64,000 nucleotides of DNA from Bacteroidales bacterium (GTDB taxonomy: Bacteria; Bacteroidota; Bacteroidia; Bacteroidales; UBA932): contig JAAZMM010000004.1 of NCBI GenBank assembly GCA_012798805.1, forward strand, positions 1 to 64,000, in the 5' to 3' direction. Below, one piece after another: positions 44,840 to 53,934 of this stretch (its first letter is position 1; every line of letters begins with the position of its first letter). The position numbers and the translations under genes were made by a program. The notes beneath the pieces were generated by a model. It saw nothing but the letters and a program-made list of their open reading frames with translations, was not told the DNA's origin and searched no databases.

Positions 44840-45910
44840 ATGACACCCTTTACAGATAAAACGCTCCTAATTACCGGAGGCACCGGATCATTTGGAAATG
44901 CAGTCTTAAGGCGCTTTCTGGATACAGATATTAAAGAGATTCGTATTTTTAGTAGAGATGAAAAAAAACAAGATGATATGCGTCATCGATTGCAAAATCC
45001 GAAAGTTAAGTTCTATATCGGAGATGTACGAGATAAGCGAAGTGTAGATAATGTAATGAACGGAGTGGATTATGTCTTTCAAGCGGCAGCACTAAAGCAA
45101 GTACCATCGTGTGAGTTTTTTCCTATGCAGGCAGTGCGTACAAATGTATTGGGCACGGAAAACGTGTTGGATTCCGCCATTCAACATGGTGTGAATAATG
45201 TGATTGTGCTGAGCACTGATAAGGCCGCATATCCCATAAATGCGATGGGTGTTTCCAAGGCGATGATGGAAAAGGTAGCTATTGCGAAGGGACGAGAGTT
45301 GGGCGACGATGCTCGCACTAAGATATGTTGCACGCGTTATGGAAATGTCATGGCTTCCCGTGGATCCGTTATCCCTCTTTGGGTGGAGCAAATAGTACAA
45401 GGCAATCCCATTACCATTACCAACCCTGACATGACTCGGTTTATGATGACTCTTGATGATGCTGTTGATTTGGTTGTTTACGCTTTTACACATGGTCATA
45501 ATGGTGATATGTTCGTTCAAAAAGCACCCGCTGCAACACTATCAACTCTTGCTCACGCACTCAGATCGGTTTATGCAAAAGTTGATCCCAAGTTTGGTGA
45601 AACGGAGATTAAAATTATAGGATCTCGTCATGGTGAGAAACTCTATGAAACTCTTGTTACCAGTGAAGAAATGGCACAAGCTGTTGATTTGGGTGATTAC
45701 TATCGCATTCCATGTGATGCGCGTGATCTTAATTATGACAAATCATATTTTGAGGGTCCTATGTCCAAATTGGTTGAACCATATAATAGCCACAACACTC
45801 GTAGGTTAGACGTGGAAGGGATGATGGCGCTCCTTCTCAAACTTCGTTTTATTAAAGAGGATCTTGGTCTTATTCCCAGAACTCAATCAGAGACAATTCG
45901 TTCTGAATAA
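44840..45910 (+). CDS. capE: UDP-GlcNAc 4,6-dehydratase/5-epimerase (CapE/WbjB-like)
   Basis: 356-residue extended SDR enzyme. The NAD motif is TLLITGGTGSFGNA, and the catalytic region reads STDKAAYPINAMGVSKAMMEK-like, with Met in place of the usual Tyr of YxxxK. The Met variant is known in CapE-type dehydratases and separates them from FlaA1/PseB. The product would be a UDP-2-acetamido-2,6-dideoxy-4-hexulose. The normal partners CapF and CapG for UDP-FucNAc are not next to it. The stop overlaps the wzx ATG (TAATG). Confidence 0.88.
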   Translation: MTPFTDKTLLITGGTGSFGNAVLRRFLDTDIKEIRIFSRDEKKQDDMRHRLQNPKVKFYIGDVRDKRSVDNVMNGVDYVFQAAALKQVPSCEFFPMQAVRTNVLGTENVLDSAIQHGVNNVIVLSTDKAAYPINAMGVSKAMMEKVAIAKGRELGDDARTKICCTRYGNVMASRGSVIPLWVEQIVQGNPITITNPDMTRFMMTLDDAVDLVVYAFTHGHNGDMFVQKAPAATLSTLAHALRSVYAKVDPKFGETEIKIIGSRHGEKLYETLVTSEEMAQAVDLGDYYRIPCDARDLNYDKSYFEGPMSKLVEPYNSHNTRRLDVEGMMALLLKLRFIKEDLGLIPRTQSETIRSE

Positions 45911-47211
45911 TGTCAGTAAAGGAGATACTTTCCAGATTTAAAAAGCAATATAAGGATAATCTTCAGGCGAAGCAGGCTTTGCGTCTGTTGATATGGAATT
46001 TTATTGCACTTCCGCTCAGCTTCGTAACCAATATTGTTATTACGAGATATATGGGAGCGGAGCAATATGGCAATTATCTATATATTCAGCGTGTACTGGA
46101 ATTTGCATTTATAATTCTAAATTTTGGTCTATTTCGCTCTATCAATCGGGCAGTATTGCTTGCTGATACGGAAGAGAAACGACGAGAATATTATGGTATA
46201 GGATTGTTGTACCTAGGTGCGATTTATATATTGGCCGTTATCTCCTTAGTATTGGCCGCTTTCGTAATGCCCAATTTTTCTGAGAAAGGTATTACTGAAA
46301 TATCTTTGTGCATAATCCCTTTTTGTTTCATCTATTATTTCAATCATCTCTATGAACAGATATTACCGGCAAATAACCGCATCGACTTGTTGATCATTGC
46401 ACGTTATTATCCCAGAATTGCGTTTTTCGTCTGTTCCGGTGTGATATATTGGTTGTTCAAAGATAACGATACTCTGAATCCGGTTATTGTGGTATGGTCG
46501 TTTTTTCTTACCACTCAGTTGGTTATCTATCTTTATGTGATGTTCAGGCTTAAGCCCAAATTTTCTCATGTAAGGAAGAGGTTGCGTGCAGCGTTTAGGT
46601 ATAATAAAGAGTATGGTATCCACGTCTATTTTGGTGATCTTTTCTCTACTGCATTTGCAGCATTGATGCCTCTTTTAATCAGCCGGTTCAGTGCTGACAA
46701 TGTTGATGTTGGATTTTATTCCCTCTCACTTATGCTCTCTTCCCCTTTATCCTATATTCCTGTTGTGATTGCAACTTCTCACTATGCCAAATTTGCGACC
46801 TACAAAGTTATACCCAAAAAACTATTTTTAGTTACAGGGGCTTTTTCCCTTTTTGGATTGATTTGTTTATGGATTATCGTGGGGCCATTTGTAAATATCT
46901 TTTATACACCCGACTTTAAACCGGTGATTTTTCTTACCTTTATTACAAGCGTTGGTACATTGTTGTATAGTATATCGGATTTTATTTCACGGTACCTTGC
47001 CTCACAGGGCGATGGAAAATCGTTGCGCAACAGTTCTTGGATTGTGGGTTTCACGACCTTGTTTTTGAGTTTGATTTTGATTCCTAAATATAAAGCAATA
47101 GGTGCCTCTATTACTCATGTGGTGGCCGGTATTGTTTACATTGGAACTATCATTTTCTATTACTTTAAACGGGTGAAATTCAATAAAACTAATGCAAGTA
47201 AAAATATTTAG
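45910..47211 (+). CDS. Wzx-type polysaccharide flippase
   Basis: 433 residues with about twelve transmembrane helices. The N-terminal pattern NFIALPLSFVTNIVITRYMGAEQYG is typical of MATE/MOP polysaccharide flippases, and a basic tail closes the protein. It would move the undecaprenyl-linked repeat unit to the periplasm. It overlaps capE by one base. The 195 bases downstream hold a putative promoter and a small hairpin. Confidence 0.88.
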   Translation: MSVKEILSRFKKQYKDNLQAKQALRLLIWNFIALPLSFVTNIVITRYMGAEQYGNYLYIQRVLEFAFIILNFGLFRSINRAVLLADTEEKRREYYGIGLLYLGAIYILAVISLVLAAFVMPNFSEKGITEISLCIIPFCFIYYFNHLYEQILPANNRIDLLIIARYYPRIAFFVCSGVIYWLFKDNDTLNPVIVVWSFFLTTQLVIYLYVMFRLKPKFSHVRKRLRAAFRYNKEYGIHVYFGDLFSTAFAALMPLLISRFSADNVDVGFYSLSLMLSSPLSYIPVVIATSHYAKFATYKVIPKKLFLVTGAFSLFGLICLWIIVGPFVNIFYTPDFKPVIFLTFITSVGTLLYSISDFISRYLASQGDGKSLRNSSWIVGFTTLFLSLILIPKYKAIGASITHVVAGIVYIGTIIFYYFKRVKFNKTNASKNI

Positions 47212-47269
47212 GCTAAATAACTTGACTTTTGGTTATCTGTAAAGATTTTTATTTGTTAATTTATTATTT

Positions 47270-47277
47270 TACCTTTG
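47270..47277 (+). promoter_or_regulatory. Putative internal promoter (-7 box)
   Basis: TACCTTTG, an exact TAnnTTTG, in the longest plus-strand gap of the locus, 129 bases before the aminotransferase ATG. A TTTG 14 bases upstream is closer than usual for a -33 box. Confidence 0.35.
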
Positions 47278-47371
47278 AATTTTAGTATATTTTCTAATTT
47301 ATATATTACATTTAAAGTTGTTGAAGTTCAGCAACATAGTGAGTAAAAGTGTTGTTTTTTATTAAAATTAA

Positions 47372-47387
47372 GCAAGTTAAAACTTGC
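47372..47387 (+). promoter_or_regulatory. Small hairpin upstream of the aminotransferase gene
   Basis: GCAAGTT and AACTTGC flank AA, giving a 6-7 bp stem 19 bases ahead of the ATG at 47407. It could influence translation or mRNA stability; it has no T-tract. Confidence 0.4.
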
Positions 47388-47406
47388 GATAGTAAAGTAA
47401 TTAGTC

Positions 47407-48528
47407 ATGGTAAACAAGCAAATAAAGTTATTCAACGTTTTTATGCCTGAGACTACTATTGCAGCTCTCAACCAGACTCTATACTCCGGCTTTGTTGCAG
47501 AAGGACCGAAGGTCAGGGAATTTACTCAGATGGTATCCGATTATTTGCAGAACCCTCGGACGATGATGGTCAATAACTGCACTATGGCGCTTCAGATTGC
47601 GTGTCATCTTTCTGATGTCCACCCCGGAGATGAAGTGATTACTACGCCCTTGACCAGTATCTGCACCAATGTCCCTATTCGTCATCTTAAGGGAAAACCG
47701 GTTTGGGCGGATGTGGATCCGACAACAGGTATGTCCGATATCAATGACGTGGAGAAACTTATCAACAAGAGGACAAAGGCTATCATGCTTCTCCACAAGG
47801 ATGGGGATATCGTTGACCTGGATAAATATGTGGATCTTGCCAAGTCTTACGGTGTCCGTCTTATAGAGGATTGTGCACATACTTATGGTGCCAAGTACAA
47901 CGATAAGATGATTGGCAATCATGGGGATATTTGCTGTTTCTCTTTTCAGGCAATCAAGCATTTGACCACCGGAGATGGTGGTTGTATGACTTTTCAGGAC
48001 GAGGAACTCTACGAGCGCGGTAAAAAACTAAAATGGTTGGGGGTAGATCGTGATAAGCGTGATGGTAATCCGTGGCTTTCAGATATTACCGAATTGGGTT
48101 ATAAGGCAAATATGAATGATATAGCCGCCACAATAGGAGTTGAGGCACAGAAGGTTATTGAACCGATCATTGAAAAATATCATCATAATGGAGAGCTTTT
48201 CACAAAGACACTCAAGGATCTGAATATACCGGGAGTTACTCTGATCCGTCGTGATCCCAAAGCATATTCCGTTTATTGGACCTATGTGATTATGTCAGAA
48301 AAACGAGATGGACTTTGTGCATATCTGGAAGAAAATGGTGTTTTTGCCGAACAGAATCATCCGAGGAATGACGTATGGACTATCTTCAAGGATTCTCGCA
48401 GAGAACTTCCGGGGGTTGATTTTTTTGCTGCCCGGGAACTTTCCTTGCCTTGTGGATGGTGGGTGGATGATGAGGATATTTATAGAATCTGCGATCTTAT
48501 TAAGAATTACCAAAAAAAATATAACTAA
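47407..48528 (+). CDS. DegT-family sugar aminotransferase
   Basis: 373-residue PLP-dependent enzyme of the DegT/DnrJ/EryC1/StrS family. NNCTMALQIACHL, LIEDCAHTYGAKY (cofactor Asp), and PLP Lys in FSFQAIKHLTTGDGG. It resembles 4-amino-4,6-dideoxysugar synthases more than the WbpE type. The likely substrate is the 4-keto-6-deoxy sugar made by the CapE-like dehydratase, possibly after action of the cupin that follows. Sugar specificity cannot be read from the sequence alone. Confidence 0.85.
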   Translation: MVNKQIKLFNVFMPETTIAALNQTLYSGFVAEGPKVREFTQMVSDYLQNPRTMMVNNCTMALQIACHLSDVHPGDEVITTPLTSICTNVPIRHLKGKPVWADVDPTTGMSDINDVEKLINKRTKAIMLLHKDGDIVDLDKYVDLAKSYGVRLIEDCAHTYGAKYNDKMIGNHGDICCFSFQAIKHLTTGDGGCMTFQDEELYERGKKLKWLGVDRDKRDGNPWLSDITELGYKANMNDIAATIGVEAQKVIEPIIEKYHHNGELFTKTLKDLNIPGVTLIRRDPKAYSVYWTYVIMSEKRDGLCAYLEENGVFAEQNHPRNDVWTIFKDSRRELPGVDFFAARELSLPCGWWVDDEDIYRICDLIKNYQKKYN

Positions 48529-48529
48529 A

Positions 48530-48964
48530 TTGGACTGGAAAAAACCATTTGATGAGCTGGAACTAGTTTTACACACCGATCCTCGTGGTGCACTTTTCGA
48601 GGTGTTGAGGTTTGAAGACTTCAATATTCCCAAGGGCGGTTATGTTTATACTTTTTCCATCAATCCTCACTACCGTCGGGGAGACCACTATCATTACAAG
48701 AAGGAAGAGTGGTTCACTTGTGTCTATGGCACGGCCAAGGTATTGTTGTCCACCGTGGATGGCAAGCATCACCGTGTTATTGAATTGTCTGCCGACAAAC
48801 CATCATTAGTGTATGTTCCTGCAGAAACCATTCATGCAGTGGTAAATCAAGGAGAGGATGTGGCGGTGCTTGTATCGTATGGTACGATTCCACATGTTGA
48901 TGGTAAAGAGGATAATGATACTTTCTATCAAAAAGCTTGTGCTGATTTGGAAATAAATTTGTAG
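48530..48964 (+). CDS. Sugar-modifying cupin (CapF C-terminal/WxcM-like)
   Basis: 144 residues of a single cupin fold. Metal site motif 1 is RGDHYHYKKEEWFTCVYG and motif 2 is PAETIHAVVN. Its H-Y-H spacing resembles the C-terminal cupin of CapF/WbjC, which epimerises C3 of a 4-keto sugar; FdtA/WxcM-type isomerases are the alternative. The frame has no ATG; the likely start is TTG at 48530, one base after the aminotransferase stop, so it depends on translational coupling. The glycosyltransferase starts 4 bases downstream. A longer frame from 48308 lies inside the aminotransferase and is not used. Confidence 0.75.
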   Translation: MDWKKPFDELELVLHTDPRGALFEVLRFEDFNIPKGGYVYTFSINPHYRRGDHYHYKKEEWFTCVYGTAKVLLSTVDGKHHRVIELSADKPSLVYVPAETIHAVVNQGEDVAVLVSYGTIPHVDGKEDNDTFYQKACADLEINL

Positions 48965-48968
48965 GAAT

Positions 48969-50204
48969 ATGTATATTCCAATTATTTATACAGGGTCCTT
49001 CCCATATGGGAAAGCGTCTGCCAATCGTGTCCTTTCATATGCTGTGGAAATGGCCAAATGTGGACACGAGGTAGAGGTGATTAGCCTTGTTACTTATGAC
49101 CAACCTTTTACAGATGAGGAAAGAGAGGATTTGATAAGGCGTTCTGCAATTACCTATCGAGGGGTAAATGTGCATTATGCTTCGGGAAAGGATTTTTGGC
49201 CGAGAGGTGAAGGATATAAGGTAAGGAAGTTATGGTTGTATTTGAGAGGTATTCTAAGTGCGAGAAGTTTGCTTAACAAAAGAAAAGGAGACTATCTTTC
49301 CATTATGATGCTAAGCTCTAGTATTTTCCAGTACTTTTGGTTCTCTTCCGTTGCCAAAAGAAATAATGCAAAACTGGTTATTGAGCGTGCTGAATTGCCT
49401 TCTATTGAGCAGAATAAAAGCAAGTATGAGAAATCATTTCTTGGGCGCTTGTTAATTTATTTTACAAAAAAAGCTTTCAAAAAGCCGGATGCCTGGATAC
49501 TGGAGACTCAGCACTTGGTTGACTATTATATTCCGCTCGCAAAGCCCAATTGTCCCTATCTTGTCGTTCCCATGACAGTGGATATTGCTAAATATTCACT
49601 ACCGACTAAGATGCTTTCTCCATATTCTCCTTACATAGCCTATTGTGGCAATATGAGTGAAGCAGATGGTATCTCTATCTTGATAAAGGCTTTTGCCTTG
49701 GTTGCAGAGAAATTCCCTTCGTATAAATTGGTTCTGGCCGGAGATTCATCAGCGGTTCCTGCCCAGAAACAGTTAGTAACTGAACTGGATCTTAACAACC
49801 GTGTCGTTTTTCTGGGCCGGATTTCATCGGAAGCGGTTCCTCAATTTCTTACAAATGCATCATTTCTTGCTCTGGCAAGCCCTACTTCCATTAGAAGTAC
49901 TACAACGATGCCTTGTAAAGTGGGGGAATATTTGTGTACAGCCAATCCTGTTATAGTAACGAATCTTGGTGAGATACCTAAATATCTTACTGATGGGGTG
50001 TCTGCTTTTCTACCGGAAGCGGATAGTCCTGAAAAATTCGCTAAAGCATTGGAAAAGGCAATGAATACAGATAGGGACACACTTATATCTATCGGTAGAG
50101 AGGGATATAAGGTGGCTGAGGCGAATTTTAATAGTACTGTTCAAGCAAAACGAATAGTTGATTTTTTAATTGAGTTGGCTGAAAAGCAGAGTTTATTGTT
50201 ATGA
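48969..50204 (+). CDS. Glycosyltransferase, GT4-like (GT-B fold)
   Basis: 411 residues. The N-terminal Rossmann half starts YIPIIYTGSFPYGKASANRV with a donor/acceptor Gly-rich loop. The C-terminal half holds IAYCGNMSEADGISILIKAF, LVLAGDSS, and NRVVFLGRISSEAVPQFL with MPCKVGEYLCTANPVIVT, the family's nucleotide-sugar region. It is probably cytoplasmic, adding one sugar to the repeat unit. It overlaps wzy by 4 bases (ATGA). Confidence 0.87.
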   Translation: MYIPIIYTGSFPYGKASANRVLSYAVEMAKCGHEVEVISLVTYDQPFTDEEREDLIRRSAITYRGVNVHYASGKDFWPRGEGYKVRKLWLYLRGILSARSLLNKRKGDYLSIMMLSSSIFQYFWFSSVAKRNNAKLVIERAELPSIEQNKSKYEKSFLGRLLIYFTKKAFKKPDAWILETQHLVDYYIPLAKPNCPYLVVPMTVDIAKYSLPTKMLSPYSPYIAYCGNMSEADGISILIKAFALVAEKFPSYKLVLAGDSSAVPAQKQLVTELDLNNRVVFLGRISSEAVPQFLTNASFLALASPTSIRSTTTMPCKVGEYLCTANPVIVTNLGEIPKYLTDGVSAFLPEADSPEKFAKALEKAMNTDRDTLISIGREGYKVAEANFNSTVQAKRIVDFLIELAEKQSLLL

Positions 50205-51475
50205 TTCAAAAGGCTAGAACTTGGTTTACAAAGTTAGATGTATTATTACTGCTGATTTTTCTGCTTTTTTTGGCGGGATCAACATTCTTTTTGGCATATG
50301 ATGCTTTTGTAGTAGGTTTATTTTTTATTCTGTTATCAATATTTCTTTATAGGAAATGTAGTTTTGATGTCGAATTCTTTATTGTATTGGCATTGTGGTG
50401 TGTGGTAAACCTTATATCATACCTTGTAAATAACGAGTTGCCGATAATCACTTTTCTAGGTTCTGTTTTAAGAATGTGTATCCCATATTTTGTGGTAAAA
50501 ATCATAGGGGCTTCATTTTTTGAAAAATTATTCCGTTTTTTATATATACTTGTCATAATTGCCTCATGTTGCTATATAATAGAGGTAATTGCGCCCTCAT
50601 TTGTGAATAGTCTTACTCCACATCTGAACTTTTTGTTACGTGGGAGAAGGCTTGCAAATGGAGATTTTTATATTATTGTTTATAATCATCTTGGTTTGTA
50701 TAATAAGTATTATGGTATTTTTCCGAGGAATAGCGGTTTTATGTGGGAACCGGGTGCTTATGCATGGATTCTCAACTTTATGATAATCTACAAGCTTCAT
50801 AGAGACAATTATGTGCTTGACAGAAAGATTTTACTGCTCATTCTTGCCCTTATTTTGACATTCTCTACGGCAGGTTATTTAGGTTTGTTTTTCATTGCTA
50901 TTTTCTATCTTATAAAACGTGGGTCCAGAAGAGCCTTGCTACTACTTCCTTTCGTCTTGTTGGTTTTTGTGTATGGGGCTATTAAATTGTTTAATACTGC
51001 TGATTTTTTGTCAGAGAAACTAGATAATTATCAGGAACTGGGTATGGAGGTAACAGAGGCAACATTTGAAGATGAGTCTTGGATGAGGGTTACTCGTATT
51101 GCTATGGGTAGAATCAGTTTAGAGAATTCTTTAGTGCATCCATGGGGAGATGGTGTCAATTTAAGCTCCTATATTGTAAAAAAATATGGAGAGATATTAG
51201 CTCCCAATGCATTGGCATCGTTATTATGTGGTTGGGGATGGTTAGGTTTTATAGCTTTTATTATTGCTGTATGGAGATTTAATCCCATAGGTCTTAAAAA
51301 AGGTTTTGGTCCATTCTTATTTATACCTCTGTTTATTTCACTATTTTCAAATCCTTATAGTAGTTGTCAATACTTTATGTATGCGATTTTCTATTATTCA
51401 ATTATTTGTAAAAATTTTCAAAATAGAAACTATGTTGATATCCATATTGGTAGCCGGAGATCTGGTTCCTCATGA
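50201..51475 (+). CDS. O-antigen polymerase (Wzy-like)
   Basis: 424 residues with 10-12 hydrophobic helices and a large periplasmic loop (about 290-345) containing SWMRVTRIAMGRISLENSLV. This is the topology of Wzy and O-antigen ligase-like proteins, whose sequences vary strongly between serotypes. The segment GFMWEPGAYAWILNF is like a motif often seen in Wzy. The 3' end overlaps the CapA-like gene by 44 bases, an unusually long overlap. Confidence 0.82.
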   Translation: MIQKARTWFTKLDVLLLLIFLLFLAGSTFFLAYDAFVVGLFFILLSIFLYRKCSFDVEFFIVLALWCVVNLISYLVNNELPIITFLGSVLRMCIPYFVVKIIGASFFEKLFRFLYILVIIASCCYIIEVIAPSFVNSLTPHLNFLLRGRRLANGDFYIIVYNHLGLYNKYYGIFPRNSGFMWEPGAYAWILNFMIIYKLHRDNYVLDRKILLLILALILTFSTAGYLGLFFIAIFYLIKRGSRRALLLLPFVLLVFVYGAIKLFNTADFLSEKLDNYQELGMEVTEATFEDESWMRVTRIAMGRISLENSLVHPWGDGVNLSSYIVKKYGEILAPNALASLLCGWGWLGFIAFIIAVWRFNPIGLKKGFGPFLFIPLFISLFSNPYSSCQYFMYAIFYYSIICKNFQNRNYVDIHIGSRRSGSS

Positions 51476-52565
51476 AAGAACAGTACCTCTTTTCGAAGCA
51501 CATAAGACAGTTTACCTTTTTGGTGATGTCCTGTCGCTCATTCAAGAATCGGATTTCAGTGTTGTTAATTTTGAGGCCCCTATAGTTCTGGACAAACCAA
51601 CGCCGATAAAAAAAACGGGGCCCAACCTATATGCATCTTTAGCAACAATAGAGGTTGTCAAAGATGCCGGATTTGATCTGTTAACTCTTGCGAACAATCA
51701 CTTTCGGGATCAAGGGCAAGCAGGAGTGTGTAATACGCTGAGTAGTGCTGATTCTATTGGGCTGAATTATGTAGGAGGTGGCAAAAATTTGAAGGAAGCT
51801 CGCAAAGTGTTCTATCAGCATATTAAAGATAAAATTTTTGCCTTTATTAATGTTTGCGAACAGGAGTTTTCTATTGCCGAAGATGGGTATGGGGGAAGCA
51901 ATCCTTATGATTTGATTAATATTCATCACGATATCGTAGAAGCGAAAAAAAAAGCAGATTATGTTATTATGATCATACATGGTGGCATAGAACATTATCA
52001 ATTGCCTTCGCCACGGATGAAACGAGAGTATCGATATTTCGTGGAGCTTGGTGCGGATGTGGTTATCAACCATCATCAGCATTGCTATTCAGGCTATGAG
52101 ATTTACCGAGACAAGCCAATTTTCTACGGCCTAGGTAATTTTTGTTTTGATCTAAAAGTACTCCGTAATAATGGCATGTGGGACAAGGGGTGGCTTGTAA
52201 AATTAATGTTTGAGGACAATAAAATAGGGTTTACGCTATTTCCTATTCTTCAATGTGCAGACTTTCCTAATGTGCAACTTTTGGAAAGAGATGCTTTCTC
52301 ATCTACTTTAGATAAATTGAACAAAATTATTAGTGATGATAATCTGTTGGAAGAAGAGTATGATAAATGGGCTACCAAAAAGGCTAAACGAATGATATCA
52401 CGATTGAATCCTTTTGGCAACAAGTATTTTGACAAGTTGTACAAACGAGGGTGGCTTGGAAATCTCCATGGTACCAAACGACTTTATTTTACAAAATGTT
52501 TATTGTATTGTGAATCACATCTCGATATCATTAAGCGCATATTAAAGTTAAAGATTAAGAGCTAA
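51432..52565 (+). CDS. CapA/PgsA-like metallophosphoesterase-fold protein
   Basis: 377 residues. Conserved CapA-family motifs are in order: ILVAGDLVP, VVNFEAPI, LANNHFRDQG, IHGGIEHYQLPS, INHHQHCYSGYE and FYGLGNFCFD. Family members take part in poly-gamma-glutamate or capsule production, and the fold is that of a metallophosphatase; the precise activity is unknown. I start at ATG 51432 (MLISILVAGD), where homology begins. An in-frame start 126 bases upstream would lie within wzy. Confidence 0.83.
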   Translation: MLISILVAGDLVPHERTVPLFEAHKTVYLFGDVLSLIQESDFSVVNFEAPIVLDKPTPIKKTGPNLYASLATIEVVKDAGFDLLTLANNHFRDQGQAGVCNTLSSADSIGLNYVGGGKNLKEARKVFYQHIKDKIFAFINVCEQEFSIAEDGYGGSNPYDLINIHHDIVEAKKKADYVIMIIHGGIEHYQLPSPRMKREYRYFVELGADVVINHHQHCYSGYEIYRDKPIFYGLGNFCFDLKVLRNNGMWDKGWLVKLMFEDNKIGFTLFPILQCADFPNVQLLERDAFSSTLDKLNKIISDDNLLEEEYDKWATKKAKRMISRLNPFGNKYFDKLYKRGWLGNLHGTKRLYFTKCLLYCESHLDIIKRILKLKIKS

Positions 52566-52572
52566 AATACTT

Positions 52573-53928
52573 ATGAGTTTATCATTATACTTACAAGATT
52601 TGGTTCGAGGTACTCGAATCGTAAAAACCAAAAAAGAGTTGGAAAAATCTGATTTCTGGAGTAGAGAACAACTGGATGAGTACCAATTGAAGAAACTGCA
52701 AAAGTTGGTCTCTTTTAGCTACCAGCATGTGCCTTATTATCGCAAGTTGTTTGATAGTATTGGTTTAAAACCAGATGATATTCGGGAATTGGCAGATATA
52801 CAAAAGATTCCTATATCGACAAAAGAGATGATACGACAAGGAAAAGACAATCTCATCGCCGATAATGTGAATATCAATAGCTATAAGATAAAACGTGCAG
52901 TAACAGGTGGAACTACCGGCATACCTTTCGCCTTTTATAAGGACACTCAAACAAGGGATTTCTCTTGGGGGGCTTATTATCGTTGGCACGATTGGATGGG
53001 GATAAAAAATAGAGATAGCAAAGCAGTGTTGTGGTCTTCTGGAGCGGTAATTGAACATACTTGGTGGCAAAAATGCAAATCATATGTTCTTGATCGAATG
53101 AGTAAGAGTCTACATATAAATGCATATGGACTGAATAAAGAGTCTTTACCAGACGTTGCTAAGCAGTTGATTAAACATAAGCCCGCTTTAATTCATGGCT
53201 ATCTTAGTGCCGTTTTGCAAGTAGCAAAATACTTCAAAGAGCATAATTTAACATTACCATCCTTAAAAGCTATTTCCAGTACAACAGAGACTCTTCTCCC
53301 TATGTATAGACAATATATAGAGGAGACCTTTAATGTAAAAATGTTTGATCAATATGGCGGCGGAGAATGTAATAGTATGGCTTTTGAGTGTGATGCTCAT
53401 ATAGGGCTCCACGTGACCGAAGAACATTGTTTATTGGAAATTGTAGATGAATCAGATAGTTATTGTTACGGCAAACCGGGTAGGGTTATCCTGACGGATT
53501 TAGATAACTATGCATTTCCATTCATTAGATACGAAAACGGCGATAGTGCCATAATGTCTCAGAAACAATGTGATTGTGGCAGACATTCCAAACTTCTTGA
53601 ATCTATTTCAGGACGCACTGCAGATGTCATCTATATTAAAGATGATGTTCCTGTAACTGCCGCTTTCTTTGTGAGTATGTTTATTGAATTACACAGCGAC
53701 TGGTTCGAGCATTTTACGAGATTTCAGGTTTATCAAAAAAAGAAAGGAGAGTTGGTGTTTAGACTGGAAAAAGCCAATAAAGATAAAGAATACCCTGAAA
53801 GTGGAAGAATAGAACTTCTTAAAAATTTGCAAAAACTGGCCAATAAGGTTGAGCTGGAAATTTTAGATAATTTGCCATACGATAAATCAGGGAAGTTTAG
53901 ATATGTTATTTCAGATGTAAAAGAATAA
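52573..53928 (+). CDS. CapK-like adenylate-forming enzyme (PaaK family)
   Basis: 451 residues of the ANL superfamily. The AMP-binding loop is AVTGGTTGIPFAFYKD; an acidic motif DQYGGGECNSMAFEC and the hinge region TDLDNYAFPFIRYENGDSA follow, with a CDCGRHS zinc-like segment as in many CapK proteins. CapK homologues in capsule loci are thought to activate an acid, perhaps for amide or ester decoration of the sugar. The substrate is not known. It sits 7 bases after the CapA-like gene and 6 before the epimerase gene. Confidence 0.83.
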   Translation: MSLSLYLQDLVRGTRIVKTKKELEKSDFWSREQLDEYQLKKLQKLVSFSYQHVPYYRKLFDSIGLKPDDIRELADIQKIPISTKEMIRQGKDNLIADNVNINSYKIKRAVTGGTTGIPFAFYKDTQTRDFSWGAYYRWHDWMGIKNRDSKAVLWSSGAVIEHTWWQKCKSYVLDRMSKSLHINAYGLNKESLPDVAKQLIKHKPALIHGYLSAVLQVAKYFKEHNLTLPSLKAISSTTETLLPMYRQYIEETFNVKMFDQYGGGECNSMAFECDAHIGLHVTEEHCLLEIVDESDSYCYGKPGRVILTDLDNYAFPFIRYENGDSAIMSQKQCDCGRHSKLLESISGRTADVIYIKDDVPVTAAFFVSMFIELHSDWFEHFTRFQVYQKKKGELVFRLEKANKDKEYPESGRIELLKNLQKLANKVELEILDNLPYDKSGKFRYVISDVKE

Positions 53929-53934
53929 TCAATA

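Noticed and set aside
51306-51431. Upstream start for the CapA-like protein
   Set aside because: The extension lies wholly within wzy and adds hydrophobic sequence before the family's first motif.
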